From Prochlorococcus marinus CUG1416 (lineage in GTDB: Bacteria > Cyanobacteriota > Cyanobacteriia > PCC-6307 > Cyanobiaceae), in assembly GCF_017695965.1 (NCBI RefSeq), contig NZ_JAAORM010000001.1, forward strand, positions 158,465 to 222,464: a stretch of 64,000 nucleotides of DNA, written 5' to 3'. The notes beneath the pieces are model-generated. The model ran no database searches and was not told where the DNA came from. It saw only the letters and a program-made list of their open reading frames with translations. The stretch's first letter is position 1; each line of letters opens with the position of its first letter. A program made the translations under genes and the position numbers. This document shows, one piece after another, positions 39,923 to 51,227 of the stretch.

Positions 39923-41092
39923 TTATTCAACCCATTTTAAATCTGATCCAATGGCCTCTTTTATATTAGATAATTGATGGTTATTGAGTTGCTTTATAAT
40001 TCCTTGAAGTATGTCGGGTACTAATTGTGGACCCTTATATATCCATCCTGTATAAACTTGAATTAATGATGCTCCAGAACAAATTCTTTCCCAAGCTGAC
40101 TCAGGACTATCGATCCCACCAACGCCAATTAAAATAATCTTTTTATCAATATTATGAATATGTTTTATTATTTGAGTTGCTTTTTTTTGTAGAGGCCTTC
40201 CACTTAATCCTCCATTCTCTTCAGAAAGTAATAATCCGGTTTGCCTGATCTTTCTATCTTCAAGACCTAATCTATCAATGCTGGTGTTAGTAGCAATTAT
40301 TCCATCGATGTTTTCCTCGATTATTAATTGGCAAATATCTTCTATATCTTGAAGGCTTAAATCTGGCGCAATTTTTACAAATAATGGAGGACAATTAGGT
40401 AAGTTTTTAATTTCTTTAAGAAGTTCTTTTAGAAGAATTGGATCTTGCAACTTTCTTAGTCCTTCAGTATTCGGAGAACTTACGTTTATTGCTGCGTAAT
40501 CACAATATGGAATTAATAATTTTAGAGAAGTTAAATAATCATCTTTTGCTTGAGATAAAACTGTAATTTTAGATTTGCCGAAATTTATTCCCAAACAAAT
40601 ATTCTTCCTGTTTTTTTTCAACTCAATACCTTGTTCAAGAAAGTTTTTAACTAGATTTTCAGCCCCATTATTATTGAAACCCATCCTATTTAATGCTGCC
40701 TCTTCTTCCGCTAATCTAAATAACCTTGGTTTGGGATTGCCCTCTTGAGCAAATTTAGTTACGGTACCAAGTTCAGCAAATCCAAAACCAAAATCTCTCC
40801 ATATATTTGCAGCATTGCCATTTTTATCAAAACCTGCAGCTAAACCAATAGGATTACAAAAATTTATTCCACATATGTTCTGACTTAACCTATTATCAAC
40901 TATGGAAAATTCTTGATTTAGATTTTTTAGGATTGATGAAACTATAGGCCAATTATGTTTTCTTGAACTGAATGATAGAAGGCTAAGAGATAAATTTGTT
41001 AAATATTCTGCATCTATTCCAGTGTCTTTTTTTAGTATGGGGTTCATTAAGCTTTTATAAAGATTTTTAAATACCCCCTTCTGTTCATTCAT
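39923..41092 (-). CDS. pyrD: Dihydroorotate dehydrogenase, quinone type (class 2)
   Basis: FMN enzyme of pyrimidine synthesis that passes electrons to the plastoquinone pool. 389 residues. Signatures: NPIGLAAGFDKNG, GFGFAELGTVT, NRMGFNNNGA, and YAAINVSSPNTEGLR where Ser is the catalytic base typical of class 2. The closing IQVYTGWIYKGPQLV is also canonical. The N-terminal helical membrane-association segment is present. It sits between rnhA (6 bases upstream) and the cobD-like gene (23 bases downstream), same strand. Confidence 0.95.
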   Translation of the reverse strand: MNEQKGVFKNLYKSLMNPILKKDTGIDAEYLTNLSLSLLSFSSRKHNWPIVSSILKNLNQEFSIVDNRLSQNICGINFCNPIGLAAGFDKNGNAANIWRDFGFGFAELGTVTKFAQEGNPKPRLFRLAEEEAALNRMGFNNNGAENLVKNFLEQGIELKKNRKNICLGINFGKSKITVLSQAKDDYLTSLKLLIPYCDYAAINVSSPNTEGLRKLQDPILLKELLKEIKNLPNCPPLFVKIAPDLSLQDIEDICQLIIEENIDGIIATNTSIDRLGLEDRKIRQTGLLLSEENGGLSGRPLQKKATQIIKHIHNIDKKIILIGVGGIDSPESAWERICSGASLIQVYTGWIYKGPQLVPDILQGIIKQLNNHQLSNIKEAIGSDLKWVE

Positions 41093-41098
41093 AAAAAA

Positions 41099-41818
41099 TT
41101 AGGATTCTTTTTTTTCTATTATCCAATATTTTTTATCTTTAGGAATCAATCTCCAATTACGCCATTCAAAAAATAAATATTGTTTTATCTCTAAGTGGTT
41201 TTCTTTACCCAATAATTTACTTAGTTCTAGTGAACTTAACAAGTACTTTTTTTCTGCAAATTTTTGGATTAATTCATTCCTTGAAAATAATTCCTGAATT
41301 TCTGCGGGTGCATTTTTTTTTAAAAAGTCAACTGAGGATTCTGCTTCTTTTAAGTTACTTACTATAGATATGCCTTTGCTGTAATTAGTTGCGATTTTAT
41401 CAACCCTATCATTTTGTCTATCCCCGCTATGACCTTTGACATATTCCATTATTAGGCCATTAATTCTTAATTGATCTATTTTTTGCCATAAATCAAGATT
41501 TTGAACTGATTTTCCTGCGCTTGTTTTCCATCCATTTCTCTTCCAATTAAGAATCCATTTTGTATACCCTTCTATGACATATTTACTGTCAGTTCTTAAT
41601 TTAAAGTTCTCTTTTAATTTATAGTTTTTTAATTTCTCAAGAGTTTTTATAGCCGCTGTCAGTTCCATTCTATTATTAGTGGTATTTTCTTCGGAACCAC
41701 CTATTTCTAATTCACTGTTATCATCAAAAATTATTAAACCACCCCAACCACCTGGGCCTGGATTACCACTGCAGGCTCCATCTGTTGCAGCTTCAATTGC
41801 AATACTATCACTATTCAT
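41099..41818 (-). CDS. rnhA: Ribonuclease HI with C-terminal extension
   Basis: Degrades RNA in RNA-DNA hybrids. 239 residues; the RNase H core is about 1-150: ATDGACSGNPGPGGWGGLI with the first Asp, NNRMELTAAI with Glu, LRTDSKYVIEG with Asp, and VKGHSGDRQNDRVDKIA with the late His/Asp. The 80-90 residue C-terminal extension is not part of the usual fold, contains a repeated pattern of Lys/Leu/Trp residues, and has unknown function. It follows rplL by 47 bases, with a perfect hairpin in between. Confidence 0.92.
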   Translation of the reverse strand: MNSDSIAIEAATDGACSGNPGPGGWGGLIIFDDNSELEIGGSEENTTNNRMELTAAIKTLEKLKNYKLKENFKLRTDSKYVIEGYTKWILNWKRNGWKTSAGKSVQNLDLWQKIDQLRINGLIMEYVKGHSGDRQNDRVDKIATNYSKGISIVSNLKEAESSVDFLKKNAPAEIQELFSRNELIQKFAEKKYLLSSLELSKLLGKENHLEIKQYLFFEWRNWRLIPKDKKYWIIEKKES

Positions 41819-41826
41819 AATTTTTG

Positions 41827-41851
41827 AAGCCGATATTAAGGTTATCGGCTT
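41827..41851 (-). other. Perfect eight-pair hairpin between rplL and rnhA
   Basis: AAGCCGAT (41827-41834) and ATCGGCTT (41844-41851) form a stem with a nine-base loop. It lies 14 bases past the rplL stop and 8 before the rnhA ATG. No U tract follows on the minus strand, so it is not a normal intrinsic terminator; an mRNA 3'-end protector or processing site is more likely. Confidence 0.5.
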
Positions 41852-41865
41852 GAAAAAATCTACTT

Positions 41866-42261
41866 TTACTTAAGTGTAACTTTACCGCCAGCTTCTTCAA
41901 TCTCTTTCTTTAAAGATTCAGCGTCTGCTTTAGCGATTCCTTCTTTTACTGTCTTTGGTGCTGATTCAACAAGCGCTTTTGCATCACCAAGACCTAGACC
42001 AGTTGCATTTCTTACAACCTTAAGGACTTTGATTTTTGCAGCTGCATCAAAGCTTTCGAGAACTACATCAAATTCAGTTTTTTCTTCAGCAGCGCCACCA
42101 TCTCCATCGCTGCCAGCTGCTCCTGGAGCTGCCATTACTACACCTGCAGAAGCTGCAGCAGATACACCAAAAGCCTCTTCAATTTGCTTTACAAGCTCAG
42201 AAGCTTCTAAAAGTGAGAGAGATTTTAATGATTCAAGAATTTCTTCAGTTTTTGCGGACAT
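41866..42261 (-). CDS. rplL: Ribosomal protein bL12 (L7/L12)
   Basis: Stalk protein of the 50S GTPase centre. 131 residues, normal length. N-terminal dimerisation helices (1-35), an Ala/Gly-rich hinge (about 36-60), and the C-terminal domain with [18 protein letters not shown] and [21 protein letters not shown] (split at its turn). The very Ala/Gly-rich hinge explains the locally higher GC. Last gene of the secE-nusG-rplK-rplA-rplJ-rplL run. Confidence 0.98.
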   Translation of the reverse strand: MSAKTEEILESLKSLSLLEASELVKQIEEAFGVSAAASAGVVMAAPGAAGSDGDGGAAEEKTEFDVVLESFDAAAKIKVLKVVRNATGLGLGDAKALVESAPKTVKEGIAKADAESLKKEIEEAGGKVTLK

Positions 42262-42289
42262 TTTCTTAAAAATTAATTAGGTTTTGAAT

Positions 42290-42817
42290 TTAAGATTCTG
42301 ATTTTTCAGAATGTTGTTTAAGTGATCTAGCAAGTCCAGAAGGCACTTCATTGATAGAGATTGCAATTTTTGATGCAACGCCATTTAGAGCGCCAGCAAT
42401 TTTTGCCATCAATACTTCTTTAGATGGAAGACTTGCAATTTCTTTAATTTCAGAATCGCTAAGAAGTCTGCCTTCAAATAAAGCTCCTTTGGTTTCGGAT
42501 TTTTTGGTGTCTTTTTGAAAAGATCGGATTGCTTTTACAGCACCACCAACATCTTCTTTGATTAAGACAAAAGCATTTGTTCCGGTCAGTAAAGATTCAA
42601 GATCGTTCCAATTACTATCTCCATCAATAGCTTTACGCATTAATGAATTTTTAGTAACTTTGCAAATGCCGTTAGTTGTTTGCAATCTAGATCGCAAATC
42701 TGACATCTCTTTGATAGTTAAACCTTTATAGTCAAGAACTACAGCCATTTCCGAGTCGTTTAAAAGAGATTTAATCTCAGTAACGATTTGTTGCTTATTC
42801 TCTAGTGTTCGGCCCAT
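42290..42817 (-). CDS. rplJ: Ribosomal protein uL10
   Basis: Stalk base protein that binds L7/L12 dimers and 23S rRNA. 175 residues. The N-terminus [18 protein letters not shown] and [19 protein letters not shown] are standard, and KNSLMRKAI is the rRNA-contact region. The C-terminal helix that carries L12 is present ([19 protein letters not shown]). It is preceded by a 190-base leader with its own -10 box, and followed by rplL at 28 bases. Confidence 0.98.
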   Translation of the reverse strand: MGRTLENKQQIVTEIKSLLNDSEMAVVLDYKGLTIKEMSDLRSRLQTTNGICKVTKNSLMRKAIDGDSNWNDLESLLTGTNAFVLIKEDVGGAVKAIRSFQKDTKKSETKGALFEGRLLSDSEIKEIASLPSKEVLMAKIAGALNGVASKIAISINEVPSGLARSLKQHSEKSES

Positions 42818-43007
42818 TGTGTTTTTTTGGATCGTAATTTAGGGAGAGCAGGAAATGCGGCAAAGTTCTTTTAAAAGAGGCCGCTTTTATTAGATCCAAA
42901 AAGAAATAATTAAGACGAGTCCTCGGTAGGAATTAAAAATTTAGAATAACTAAATAAACCTACTTTCTTTGGCCGTATTATTGCACTTTAAATTATACTA
43001 CAAAGGG
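42818..43007 (-). promoter_or_regulatory. rplJ leader with internal promoter (putative L10 leader)
   Basis: 190 untranslated bases between rplA and rplJ, unusually long for this genome. On the minus strand a perfect -10 TATAAT (complement of 42992-42997) lies directly after the rplA stop, giving a transcript start near 42986. Downstream, GCGGC and GCCGC arms enclose a CTTTTAAAAG palindrome and a GGATC/GATCC pair brackets that hairpin. In many bacteria such a leader binds the L10-(L12) complex to repress rplJL; this is inferred here. Confidence 0.6.
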
Positions 43008-43715
43008 TTAACCTTCAGGTTGGTAATCTTGTATGGCATTTATGTCTACTTGAACAGAAGGTCCCATAGTTGAAGTTATATAAAAACTTTTCCAATACTT
43101 TCCTTTAGCTCCACTTGGTTTGTTTTTATCAATTGATTCTTGTAAGGTTTTTAAGTTGTCAAATAGCGCCTCTTTTGTAAAACTGGCTTTTCCAAAGCGG
43201 ACATGAACAATACCTGCTTTGTCTGCTCTAAATTCGAGCTTACCAGCTTTGAATTCTTTTATTGCATTAGCAATATCATTAGTCACTGTACCAGCTTTAG
43301 GGTTAGGCATTAAACCTCTAGGTCCTAAAACTCGTCCTAATTTTGCAACCTTTGGCATCATATCTGGAGTTGCAATAAGTAGATCAAAATCCATATTTCC
43401 TTTGTTGATGCTTTCCACAAGATCTTCCTCTCCAAATAAATCTGCACCAGCAGACTTAGCTTTCGATACATTCTCACCGCTTGTGATTACTGCAATTCTG
43501 ATGCTTTGGCCAGTACCATTTGGTAAAGCGACTGTGGTCCTTAATTGTTGATCAGTATATTTTGGATCAATACCTAAACGTATATGGGCTTCAATAGTTT
43601 CATCAAATTTAGCGTTGGCATTCTCCTTGATAATACTAAGGGCTTCAAGTGGGGCGTAAATACGATCTTCTATCTTTGTTGATAGAGCCGCCATTCTTTT
43701 TGATAGTTTTTTCAT
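43008..43715 (-). CDS. rplA: Ribosomal protein uL1
   Basis: 23S rRNA protein of the L1 stalk and, in other bacteria, a translational repressor of its own operon. 235 residues, with the typical [19 protein letters not shown] motif (about 125-143) and [21 protein letters not shown] at the end (split at its middle). It follows rplK by 66 bases. It ends just upstream of the -10 box of the rplJ leader. Confidence 0.98.
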   Translation of the reverse strand: MKKLSKRMAALSTKIEDRIYAPLEALSIIKENANAKFDETIEAHIRLGIDPKYTDQQLRTTVALPNGTGQSIRIAVITSGENVSKAKSAGADLFGEEDLVESINKGNMDFDLLIATPDMMPKVAKLGRVLGPRGLMPNPKAGTVTNDIANAIKEFKAGKLEFRADKAGIVHVRFGKASFTKEALFDNLKTLQESIDKNKPSGAKGKYWKSFYITSTMGPSVQVDINAIQDYQPEG

Positions 43716-43781
43716 AGTAATTTTGGGTACAAACGGTTATTAACTAACCTCCCCTAAATAGTGAGTAATTTTGTTTTGAAC

Positions 43782-44207
43782 TTAATCAGTAATAGAGACG
43801 CCCATATTACGAGCAGTACCCTCTATTACTTTCATTGCTGATTCAACACTAGAACAGTTTAGATCAGGAAGCTTAGTTTTGGCTATTTCTTCTAATTGAG
43901 CTTTACTTATATTCCCAACGGAACCTTTCGCGGATTCACCTGATCCTTTCTCTATACCCGCTGCTTTTGTTATTAAGACAGAAGCAGGTGGTGTTTTTGT
44001 AATAAAAGTAAAGCTTCTATCTTCAAAAACAGAAATCTCAACTGGAATTACAAAACCTGCTTTATCTTGTGTTCTTGCATTGTATTCTTTACAAAATGCC
44101 ATGATATTTACACCATGTTGTCCTAAAGCTGGCCCTACAGGGGGAGCAGGATTTGCTTTGCCTGCTTGCAGAGCAAGCTTAATAACTGCAACAATTTTTT
44201 TTGCCAT
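43782..44207 (-). CDS. rplK: Ribosomal protein uL11
   Basis: Binds the GTPase-associated 23S rRNA region; needed for RelA and release-factor function. 141 residues, the standard length, with [21 protein letters not shown] opening (split at its Pro-rich turn) and C-terminal [23 protein letters not shown] (core KLPDLN). 67 bases separate it from nusG. Confidence 0.98.
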   Translation of the reverse strand: MAKKIVAVIKLALQAGKANPAPPVGPALGQHGVNIMAFCKEYNARTQDKAGFVIPVEISVFEDRSFTFITKTPPASVLITKAAGIEKGSGESAKGSVGNISKAQLEEIAKTKLPDLNCSSVESAMKVIEGTARNMGVSITD

Positions 44208-44274
44208 TAGATTAGAGAATTTAAGCTGAGGTAGAAAATCATTATTTTACTCGATAAACAAGAACAATTAGAAA

Positions 44275-44886
44275 TTAATTTTGTTTATTGATTTGGGAGA
44301 ATTCTAATTCTACAGGAGTCTCGCGCCCAAATATTGAAAGTAATGCTTTTAATTTATTTCTTTCCCCAGAAACTTCTATAACTTCTCCCTGGAAATCCTT
44401 GAATGGACCACTAGTTACTATGATTCTATCTTTTTCTTCAATATCTAACTTGATGACAGCTTTTTTCTCTGATGCGCGCTTGAATATTCTATTAACTTCT
44501 TGTCTGGATAATGGTCGAGGTTTAATATGACCTCGTGATCTCCCGCTAGCTCTACCGTCTTCAGCACCAACAAAGTTAATTACATTTGGAGTGCTTTTTA
44601 CAGCCATCATTGTATCTTCATCCAAAATCATTCTTACGAGGACATAACCTGGAAAAACTTTTTCTTCAGTAGTTTGTCTACTGCCATCTTTTTTTAATTT
44701 AATCCCAGGAGTTTGGGGGATTTCAATTTCAATGATTCGATTATTAACTCCTAAAGTTACTGATCTCTGCTCAAGAGTTGCTTTTACTTTTTTCTCGCAG
44801 CTTGATGCAACTTGAACTGCATACCATCTTGCGATGCTAGTATTTGCCTTTGAAGAAGCAAGGTTTGTAGTCAATTCATTACTCAT
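44275..44886 (-). CDS. nusG: Transcription elongation/termination factor NusG
   Basis: 203 residues. N-terminal NGN domain (about 18-130: ARWYAVQVASSCEKKVKATL, VFPGYVLVRM), then the KOW domain (about 150-200) with DRIIVTSGPFKDFQGEVIEV. It binds RNA polymerase and links it to the ribosome or Rho. The N-terminal 16 residues are an extra polar tail. It lies 54 bases after secE on the same strand. Confidence 0.97.
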   Translation of the reverse strand: MSNELTTNLASSKANTSIARWYAVQVASSCEKKVKATLEQRSVTLGVNNRIIEIEIPQTPGIKLKKDGSRQTTEEKVFPGYVLVRMILDEDTMMAVKSTPNVINFVGAEDGRASGRSRGHIKPRPLSRQEVNRIFKRASEKKAVIKLDIEEKDRIIVTSGPFKDFQGEVIEVSGERNKLKALLSIFGRETPVELEFSQINKQN

Positions 44887-44940
44887 TTTTTTTCTTGAAA
44901 CTTAATTAAGGTCTTTAATAAAAATAATATTTAGGGATAT

Positions 44941-45183
44941 TCAACCAAAAATTTGCGAGGCTGCCCATCCATAGAATCTGCTGACAGATGCTATTGCTGC
45001 CGCAGAGAAGGATACCATAATTATAACCGCAACCGATTCGCTAAAAAGTTGTTGTTTGTTTGGCCACACGACAAGTTTAAGCTCATCGTAGGTAGATCTT
45101 AAAAAATTATTCTTTTTTTTAGGCTCTTCCAATTGAGGGGACTCTTTTTTAAGAGGTTCTTGATTAGTAGTAGGAATTGTCAC
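44941..45183 (-). CDS. secE: Preprotein translocase subunit SecE
   Basis: 80 residues, minimal cyanobacterial SecE with one C-terminal membrane helix (about 50-72). The conserved amphipathic segment FLRSTYDELKLVVWPNKQQL precedes it. The start is GTG (complement of 45181-45183). Gene order secE-nusG-rplK is nearly universal and supports the call. The N-terminal 25 residues are a charged low-complexity tail. Confidence 0.95.
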   Translation of the reverse strand: MTIPTTNQEPLKKESPQLEEPKKKNNFLRSTYDELKLVVWPNKQQLFSESVAVIIMVSFSAAAIASVSRFYGWAASQIFG

Positions 45184-45243
45184 AATATTTTTTAGAATTA
45201 AGCTTTACGCTTTAATTTTTATTTTAACTTATTGATTTACTCC

Positions 45244-48000
45244 TCAGCTAGGGCTGAAAACAATCTCATCCTTTTTGGCAGGGTTAAGTTTAATTATGAT
45301 ATTCTTTTTGTTTTTAAAGTTATCTTCTAACAGTTTTGCAGCTAAGGGATTTTCTATCTGTCTTCTAAGTTCCCTGCTAAGTGGTCTAGCACCATATTCA
45401 GGTTCGTAGGAATCGTTTGCGATTTTTTGGATAACTTTTTTGTCTATTGTGATATTTATTCTCTGTTCAAGAAGTAGGTTTTTTAAATCTTCTGTTTGAA
45501 TAATAATTATTTTTTGAAGTTCATCAATAGATAATGGATCAAACTTTACTACTTCATCAATCCTATTCAAAAATTCAGGTCTAAAAATTGAAGACAATGT
45601 ATTGCGAATCGAATTGTCTAGAGTTTGTTGATCTTTTACTAACTTTTCTGCATTTTTAGAAATCTTTTTTGAATACTCCAGTATAACTTTCCCAGCTAGG
45701 TTACTTGTCATAATGATTACGGTATTTTTGAAGTCCACGGTTCTACCTTGAGAGTCCGTTAATCTTCCTTCATCTAAGACTTGTAAAAGGATATTAAAAA
45801 CTTCTGTATGTGCTTTTTCTATCTCATCAAGAAGTATTACTGAATAGGGTTTGCGTCTTACGGCTTCAGTTAATTGCCCTCCCTCTTCATAACCAACATA
45901 ACCTGGAGGAGCTCCCAAAAGTCTTGCTACTGCATTTTTCTCCATATATTCACTCATATCTAATCTTAAAAGTGCTCCTTCTTCATCAAATAATGCTGAT
46001 GCAAGAGATTTTGCTAATTCCGTTTTACCAACACCTGTAGGACCCATAAATAAAAAAGAACCAACAGGTCTTTTGGGACTTTTCATGCCAACGCGAGCCC
46101 TTCTAATTGCAGAAGAAACAGCTTCTATAGCTTTTTCTTGGCCAATAACTTTTTCACTTAATTCTTTTTCTAAATTAACTAACTTCTTTCGTTCATTTGA
46201 AACTACTTTAGAAATTGGAATACCTGTGATTTTTGAGATAACATCAGCAATGTCATCAGGTTCAACTTGATATTTGAACGGGAAATTTCTATTTTTCTTT
46301 ATTTTTTTAAAGTTTCCTTTAACTTTTTGTATTTCATTCTCTATTTCACTTAACTCTTCTTCAAGCCTTTCTAAAAAATCAAAATCATTTACAATCTCAT
46401 AATTAGAGTTGTCTTTAATTTTTTTTGTTAGCTTATCTTCTGCTTTCATTAAAATAGATAATTTCACCATTTCTTCGCGTAAATTATTCCAATTATCGAA
46501 AAGAACATTCAATTTTGCCTCTGCTTGTTGACTCATATTTAATAGTTTTTCTTTCTCTTCGATATTTCCATCTATCAAATTATTCAGTTTTTCATCAATA
46601 GTATGAATTTTGTTTTCTTGTTGGAGAATAATTTGAGGCTTGTTATTAGACTCGATTTTTAATTGTGCAGCTGCTTCATCAATTAAATCTATTGCTTTAT
46701 CAGGGAGACATTTATCGCTAATATATCTGTCGGCTAATTTTGCAGAATAATTCACAGCGTCTTCAGAAATACTTATGCCATGATGTAATTCATATTTCTT
46801 TTTGATGCCTTGCAGTATTTTTGCGCTCAATTCTACTGAAGGTTCATTAACAACTATCTTTTGAAAGCAATTATTCAATGCCTGATCTTTTTCAATAGTT
46901 TCACGAAATTTTTCAGGTGTTGTTGTACCAATACATCTAAGTTCTCCTTCTGCTAGTAAAGGTTTTAAGATATTACTAATATCGGCAGTAGATCTGTCAG
47001 AACTCAATATTGAGTGGATTTCATCAATAAATAAAATCATTCCTTGGCTTGGATCGTTTAATTCCTGCAGTATTAAACTTAGTCGTTCCTCTAGTTGGCC
47101 TCTAAATTTTGTCCCAGAAACTAATGCTCCTAAGTCAAGTGAAATAATCTTAAAGTCTTTTAGAGAATCCGGTACTTTTTTTTCTAAGATTAATTGTGCA
47201 AGTAGTTTCGCAATTGAGGTTTTACCCACTCCAGGATTACCGATAAGTATTGGATTATTTTTGTTTCTTCTGCATAGTACCCTCATTAAATTGTTGATCT
47301 CATTTTCTCTTCCAATAACAGGATCTAGTAAACCTTTTTTAGCTGATTCTGTTAAATCCTTTCCATAAAGTGAAAGGGCATTTTCATCTTTGTCAACTTG
47401 TTTTTTGGTTTCGCTTTGAAGTTCACTTTTTGATAATGGAACTATAGCTTTTTCTGATTTTTCTTCTTTGACTTCAGTTTCTTTATTTGATTCGAAATTA
47501 GATTGATTATTTATCTCAATTACATTCTTATAATCAACAGAATTTTTCGATTGATTAATATTTGGAAAAAACTTTAATTCTTCCTCTAATTTTTCAATTG
47601 AAAGATTGCCTTCTTGAAAAACATAATTACCAATTCTTAAATCTCTTCCAAGAGCAATGAGTAAATGTGGGATTTCTATTAATCTTGATCCCCATTGAAT
47701 TTTAATCTGATTTGCATTATCTAAAAGAATTTCTAAATCTTCCCCGATAGTAAAAATTTCTGACTCATTTGTTGGGCTCTCTTCTAAAAATTCTTCTGTT
47801 ATATCTAAAACTGTATCTTGGTCTATTGATAATTTTTCAATGAAAGCAAAAAATTCACTTGATGAAAACAATGTATGAATTATGTGTTCAATATTAAATT
47901 CGCTATGGTCCCATTTTTTTGCTGTTTCTTCGCCTAATAGAAGAAGATTCCAACTTATATCGCTAAAAAGTTCAGGACTTGATGTAAGGGTTTCTCTCAT
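45244..48000 (-). CDS. clpB: ClpB-type AAA+ ATPase (ClpB2-like)
   Basis: 918 residues. A diverged Clp_N repeat domain (about 1-145) and a low-complexity acidic linker (about 145-215) precede NBD1 (GNPGVGKTSIAKLL, ILFIDEIHSIL). A coiled-coil middle region (about 420-545) leads to NBD2 (GPTGVGKTELAKSLA, VILLDEIEKAH, FRPEFLNRIDEVV). I see no ClpP-docking I/LGF loop in NBD2, which favours a disaggregase (ClpB) over ClpC. It lies upstream of secE and divergent from eno, as in other Prochlorococcus; the N-domain and long linker suggest the non-heat ClpB2 class, which is inference. Confidence 0.88.
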   Translation of the reverse strand: MRETLTSSPELFSDISWNLLLLGEETAKKWDHSEFNIEHIIHTLFSSSEFFAFIEKLSIDQDTVLDITEEFLEESPTNESEIFTIGEDLEILLDNANQIKIQWGSRLIEIPHLLIALGRDLRIGNYVFQEGNLSIEKLEEELKFFPNINQSKNSVDYKNVIEINNQSNFESNKETEVKEEKSEKAIVPLSKSELQSETKKQVDKDENALSLYGKDLTESAKKGLLDPVIGRENEINNLMRVLCRRNKNNPILIGNPGVGKTSIAKLLAQLILEKKVPDSLKDFKIISLDLGALVSGTKFRGQLEERLSLILQELNDPSQGMILFIDEIHSILSSDRSTADISNILKPLLAEGELRCIGTTTPEKFRETIEKDQALNNCFQKIVVNEPSVELSAKILQGIKKKYELHHGISISEDAVNYSAKLADRYISDKCLPDKAIDLIDEAAAQLKIESNNKPQIILQQENKIHTIDEKLNNLIDGNIEEKEKLLNMSQQAEAKLNVLFDNWNNLREEMVKLSILMKAEDKLTKKIKDNSNYEIVNDFDFLERLEEELSEIENEIQKVKGNFKKIKKNRNFPFKYQVEPDDIADVISKITGIPISKVVSNERKKLVNLEKELSEKVIGQEKAIEAVSSAIRRARVGMKSPKRPVGSFLFMGPTGVGKTELAKSLASALFDEEGALLRLDMSEYMEKNAVARLLGAPPGYVGYEEGGQLTEAVRRKPYSVILLDEIEKAHTEVFNILLQVLDEGRLTDSQGRTVDFKNTVIIMTSNLAGKVILEYSKKISKNAEKLVKDQQTLDNSIRNTLSSIFRPEFLNRIDEVVKFDPLSIDELQKIIIIQTEDLKNLLLEQRINITIDKKVIQKIANDSYEPEYGARPLSRELRRQIENPLAAKLLEDNFKNKKNIIIKLNPAKKDEIVFSPS

Positions 48001-49554
<1,554 letters not shown>

Positions 49555-49559
49555 TTTCT

Positions 49560-51227
49560 CTAGCGCTTAAGTTTTTCTAAACGTGAGCCTTTACTCATAC
49601 TTAATTGGCATTTTATCCAATCAATACTTATGGGTAGTGCAAAAAATAATGGCAACAATGCAAAATTATTTTGTTTATTGGTTACAAGTAAAGCAGATGC
49701 AATGGATAAGCTTCCAATAAGAATTGAATGGCCTAATGTTTTTTGAGCAGTAAACATTTTTTTAAATTGTCTATCAGACTCTCCCATCCTTATTTGTAAT
49801 TGTAAATCGCCCTGCTCTAATCTTTCTAAACTTTCATCTATTCTTTTGGGAATTCCTACAGCTTTGGATCCTAGTTCACCTACTTGCCTTCCAAATTGGT
49901 TGATTAAATCATTAGGAGTTTGATTATTAGAAGTCATAAGTTCTATTAAATAAGGCTTAGTCACTGATACAAGATTAAACCCTGGGTCAAGCATTCTGCC
50001 AACTCCTTCAAAAGTTGATAAAGCTCTCATTACAAATATTAAATCCACTGGAAGTTGAAATGGGGTTTCATAAACAAGTTCGTATAAATCGCCAGATAAT
50101 TTCTCAATTATATTTGGACTAAATGGTGGAGTTAAGGCTTCTTTAAGCATTAATCTGACTAATCTTCTGACTGGTCCTATATCAATATCTTTTGAAATTA
50201 GACCAGCTTGTTGTAATTGACTTACAAGTGATGAGGCGTCTCTTAAAGCGGCAGCCTGAACCATTCCCCCTAGCCTTGTTTGAAGGTTATTTGAGATATT
50301 GCCCATCATTCCAAAATCATAAAAAATTAATTTACCTTTATTTGAAACTGCTAGATTACCTGGATGAGGATCTGCATGAAAAAAACCGTAATTCACTAAT
50401 TGTTTCAGGTAGCTGATGGCACCTACTTCTGCAATTTTTGATAAATTAATTTCTTGGGATTGTAATTTTTCTAAATCGCTTATTTTTGTTCCTTCTAGAT
50501 AACTTAAACAAAGCACTTTTTCACTACTCATATCCCAAATTACTTCAGGAACTTCAACATTTTCATCATCAAGAAATTGCTGTCTAAATCTTGCTGCATA
50601 TTGTGCTTCACAATTAAAATCAAGTTCCTTCATAAGAACTTTCCTGCATTCTTTCGCAATCGCAACCCAGTTTCTTCCGCGACTCCAATTTTTATTTTTC
50701 TGCAACAATCCTGCTATTTGCTGCATTATGCCCAAATCAATAATAAATAATTCTTTTAAATTGGGTCTTTGAACTTTAAATACTACTTCCTTACCATCTT
50801 TTAAAGTCCCCCTATGAACCTGAGCTAGTGATGCTGATCCAACCGGATCGCATATTATTTGATCTATTTCATTAAACTTTGAACCTAGTTCTTCTAGGAT
50901 AGTTTCTTCAACTTGCTTAAATGAAAAATTAGGAACTTGATCCTGCAATTTAGATAATTCCTGTATCCAGGTATTAGGAATTAAATCAGGTCTTGCAGAT
51001 AATAATTGTCCAATTTTAATAAATGCTGAACCAAGGTTAATTAATTGATTAGTAAACCACTTAGCTCGTTTAATTTGGATTCTACTTTTTTTATGGCTCT
51101 TAGTTTGGAAAATTGTAAATCTAAGATTATCTAGCCACAAAATTATTAAAAGCGAAATCAGGGTTATCCATATAAGAAAGCCCCTCTTCAATTTTTTAAA
51201 AAGATCATGAAGAATGTAATAACTCAT
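49560..51227 (-). CDS. ABC1/UbiB/AarF-family atypical kinase
   Basis: 555 residues. The family core is intact: N-terminal KxGQ motif as FIKIGQLLSARPDLIP, the Ala-rich nucleotide loop PVGSASLAQVHRG, FKVQRPN lysine, ELDFNCEAQYAARFR, HADPHPGNLAVS with the catalytic Asp, and YDFGMMG. A terminal pair of hydrophobic segments (about 500-545) probably anchors it. These proteins assist quinone/tocopherol synthesis or lipid handling in plastids and cyanobacteria. Its ATG overlaps the stop of the upstream 105-residue gene (ATGA), so the two are probably translated together. Confidence 0.9.
   Translation of the reverse strand: MSYYILHDLFKKLKRGFLIWITLISLLIILWLDNLRFTIFQTKSHKKSRIQIKRAKWFTNQLINLGSAFIKIGQLLSARPDLIPNTWIQELSKLQDQVPNFSFKQVEETILEELGSKFNEIDQIICDPVGSASLAQVHRGTLKDGKEVVFKVQRPNLKELFIIDLGIMQQIAGLLQKNKNWSRGRNWVAIAKECRKVLMKELDFNCEAQYAARFRQQFLDDENVEVPEVIWDMSSEKVLCLSYLEGTKISDLEKLQSQEINLSKIAEVGAISYLKQLVNYGFFHADPHPGNLAVSNKGKLIFYDFGMMGNISNNLQTRLGGMVQAAALRDASSLVSQLQQAGLISKDIDIGPVRRLVRLMLKEALTPPFSPNIIEKLSGDLYELVYETPFQLPVDLIFVMRALSTFEGVGRMLDPGFNLVSVTKPYLIELMTSNNQTPNDLINQFGRQVGELGSKAVGIPKRIDESLERLEQGDLQLQIRMGESDRQFKKMFTAQKTLGHSILIGSLSIASALLVTNKQNNFALLPLFFALPISIDWIKCQLSMSKGSRLEKLKR

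Noticed and set aside
42029..42280. Plus-strand open frames opposite rplL
   Set aside because: They arise from the Ala/Gly-rich rplL hinge on the other strand; rplL is certain.
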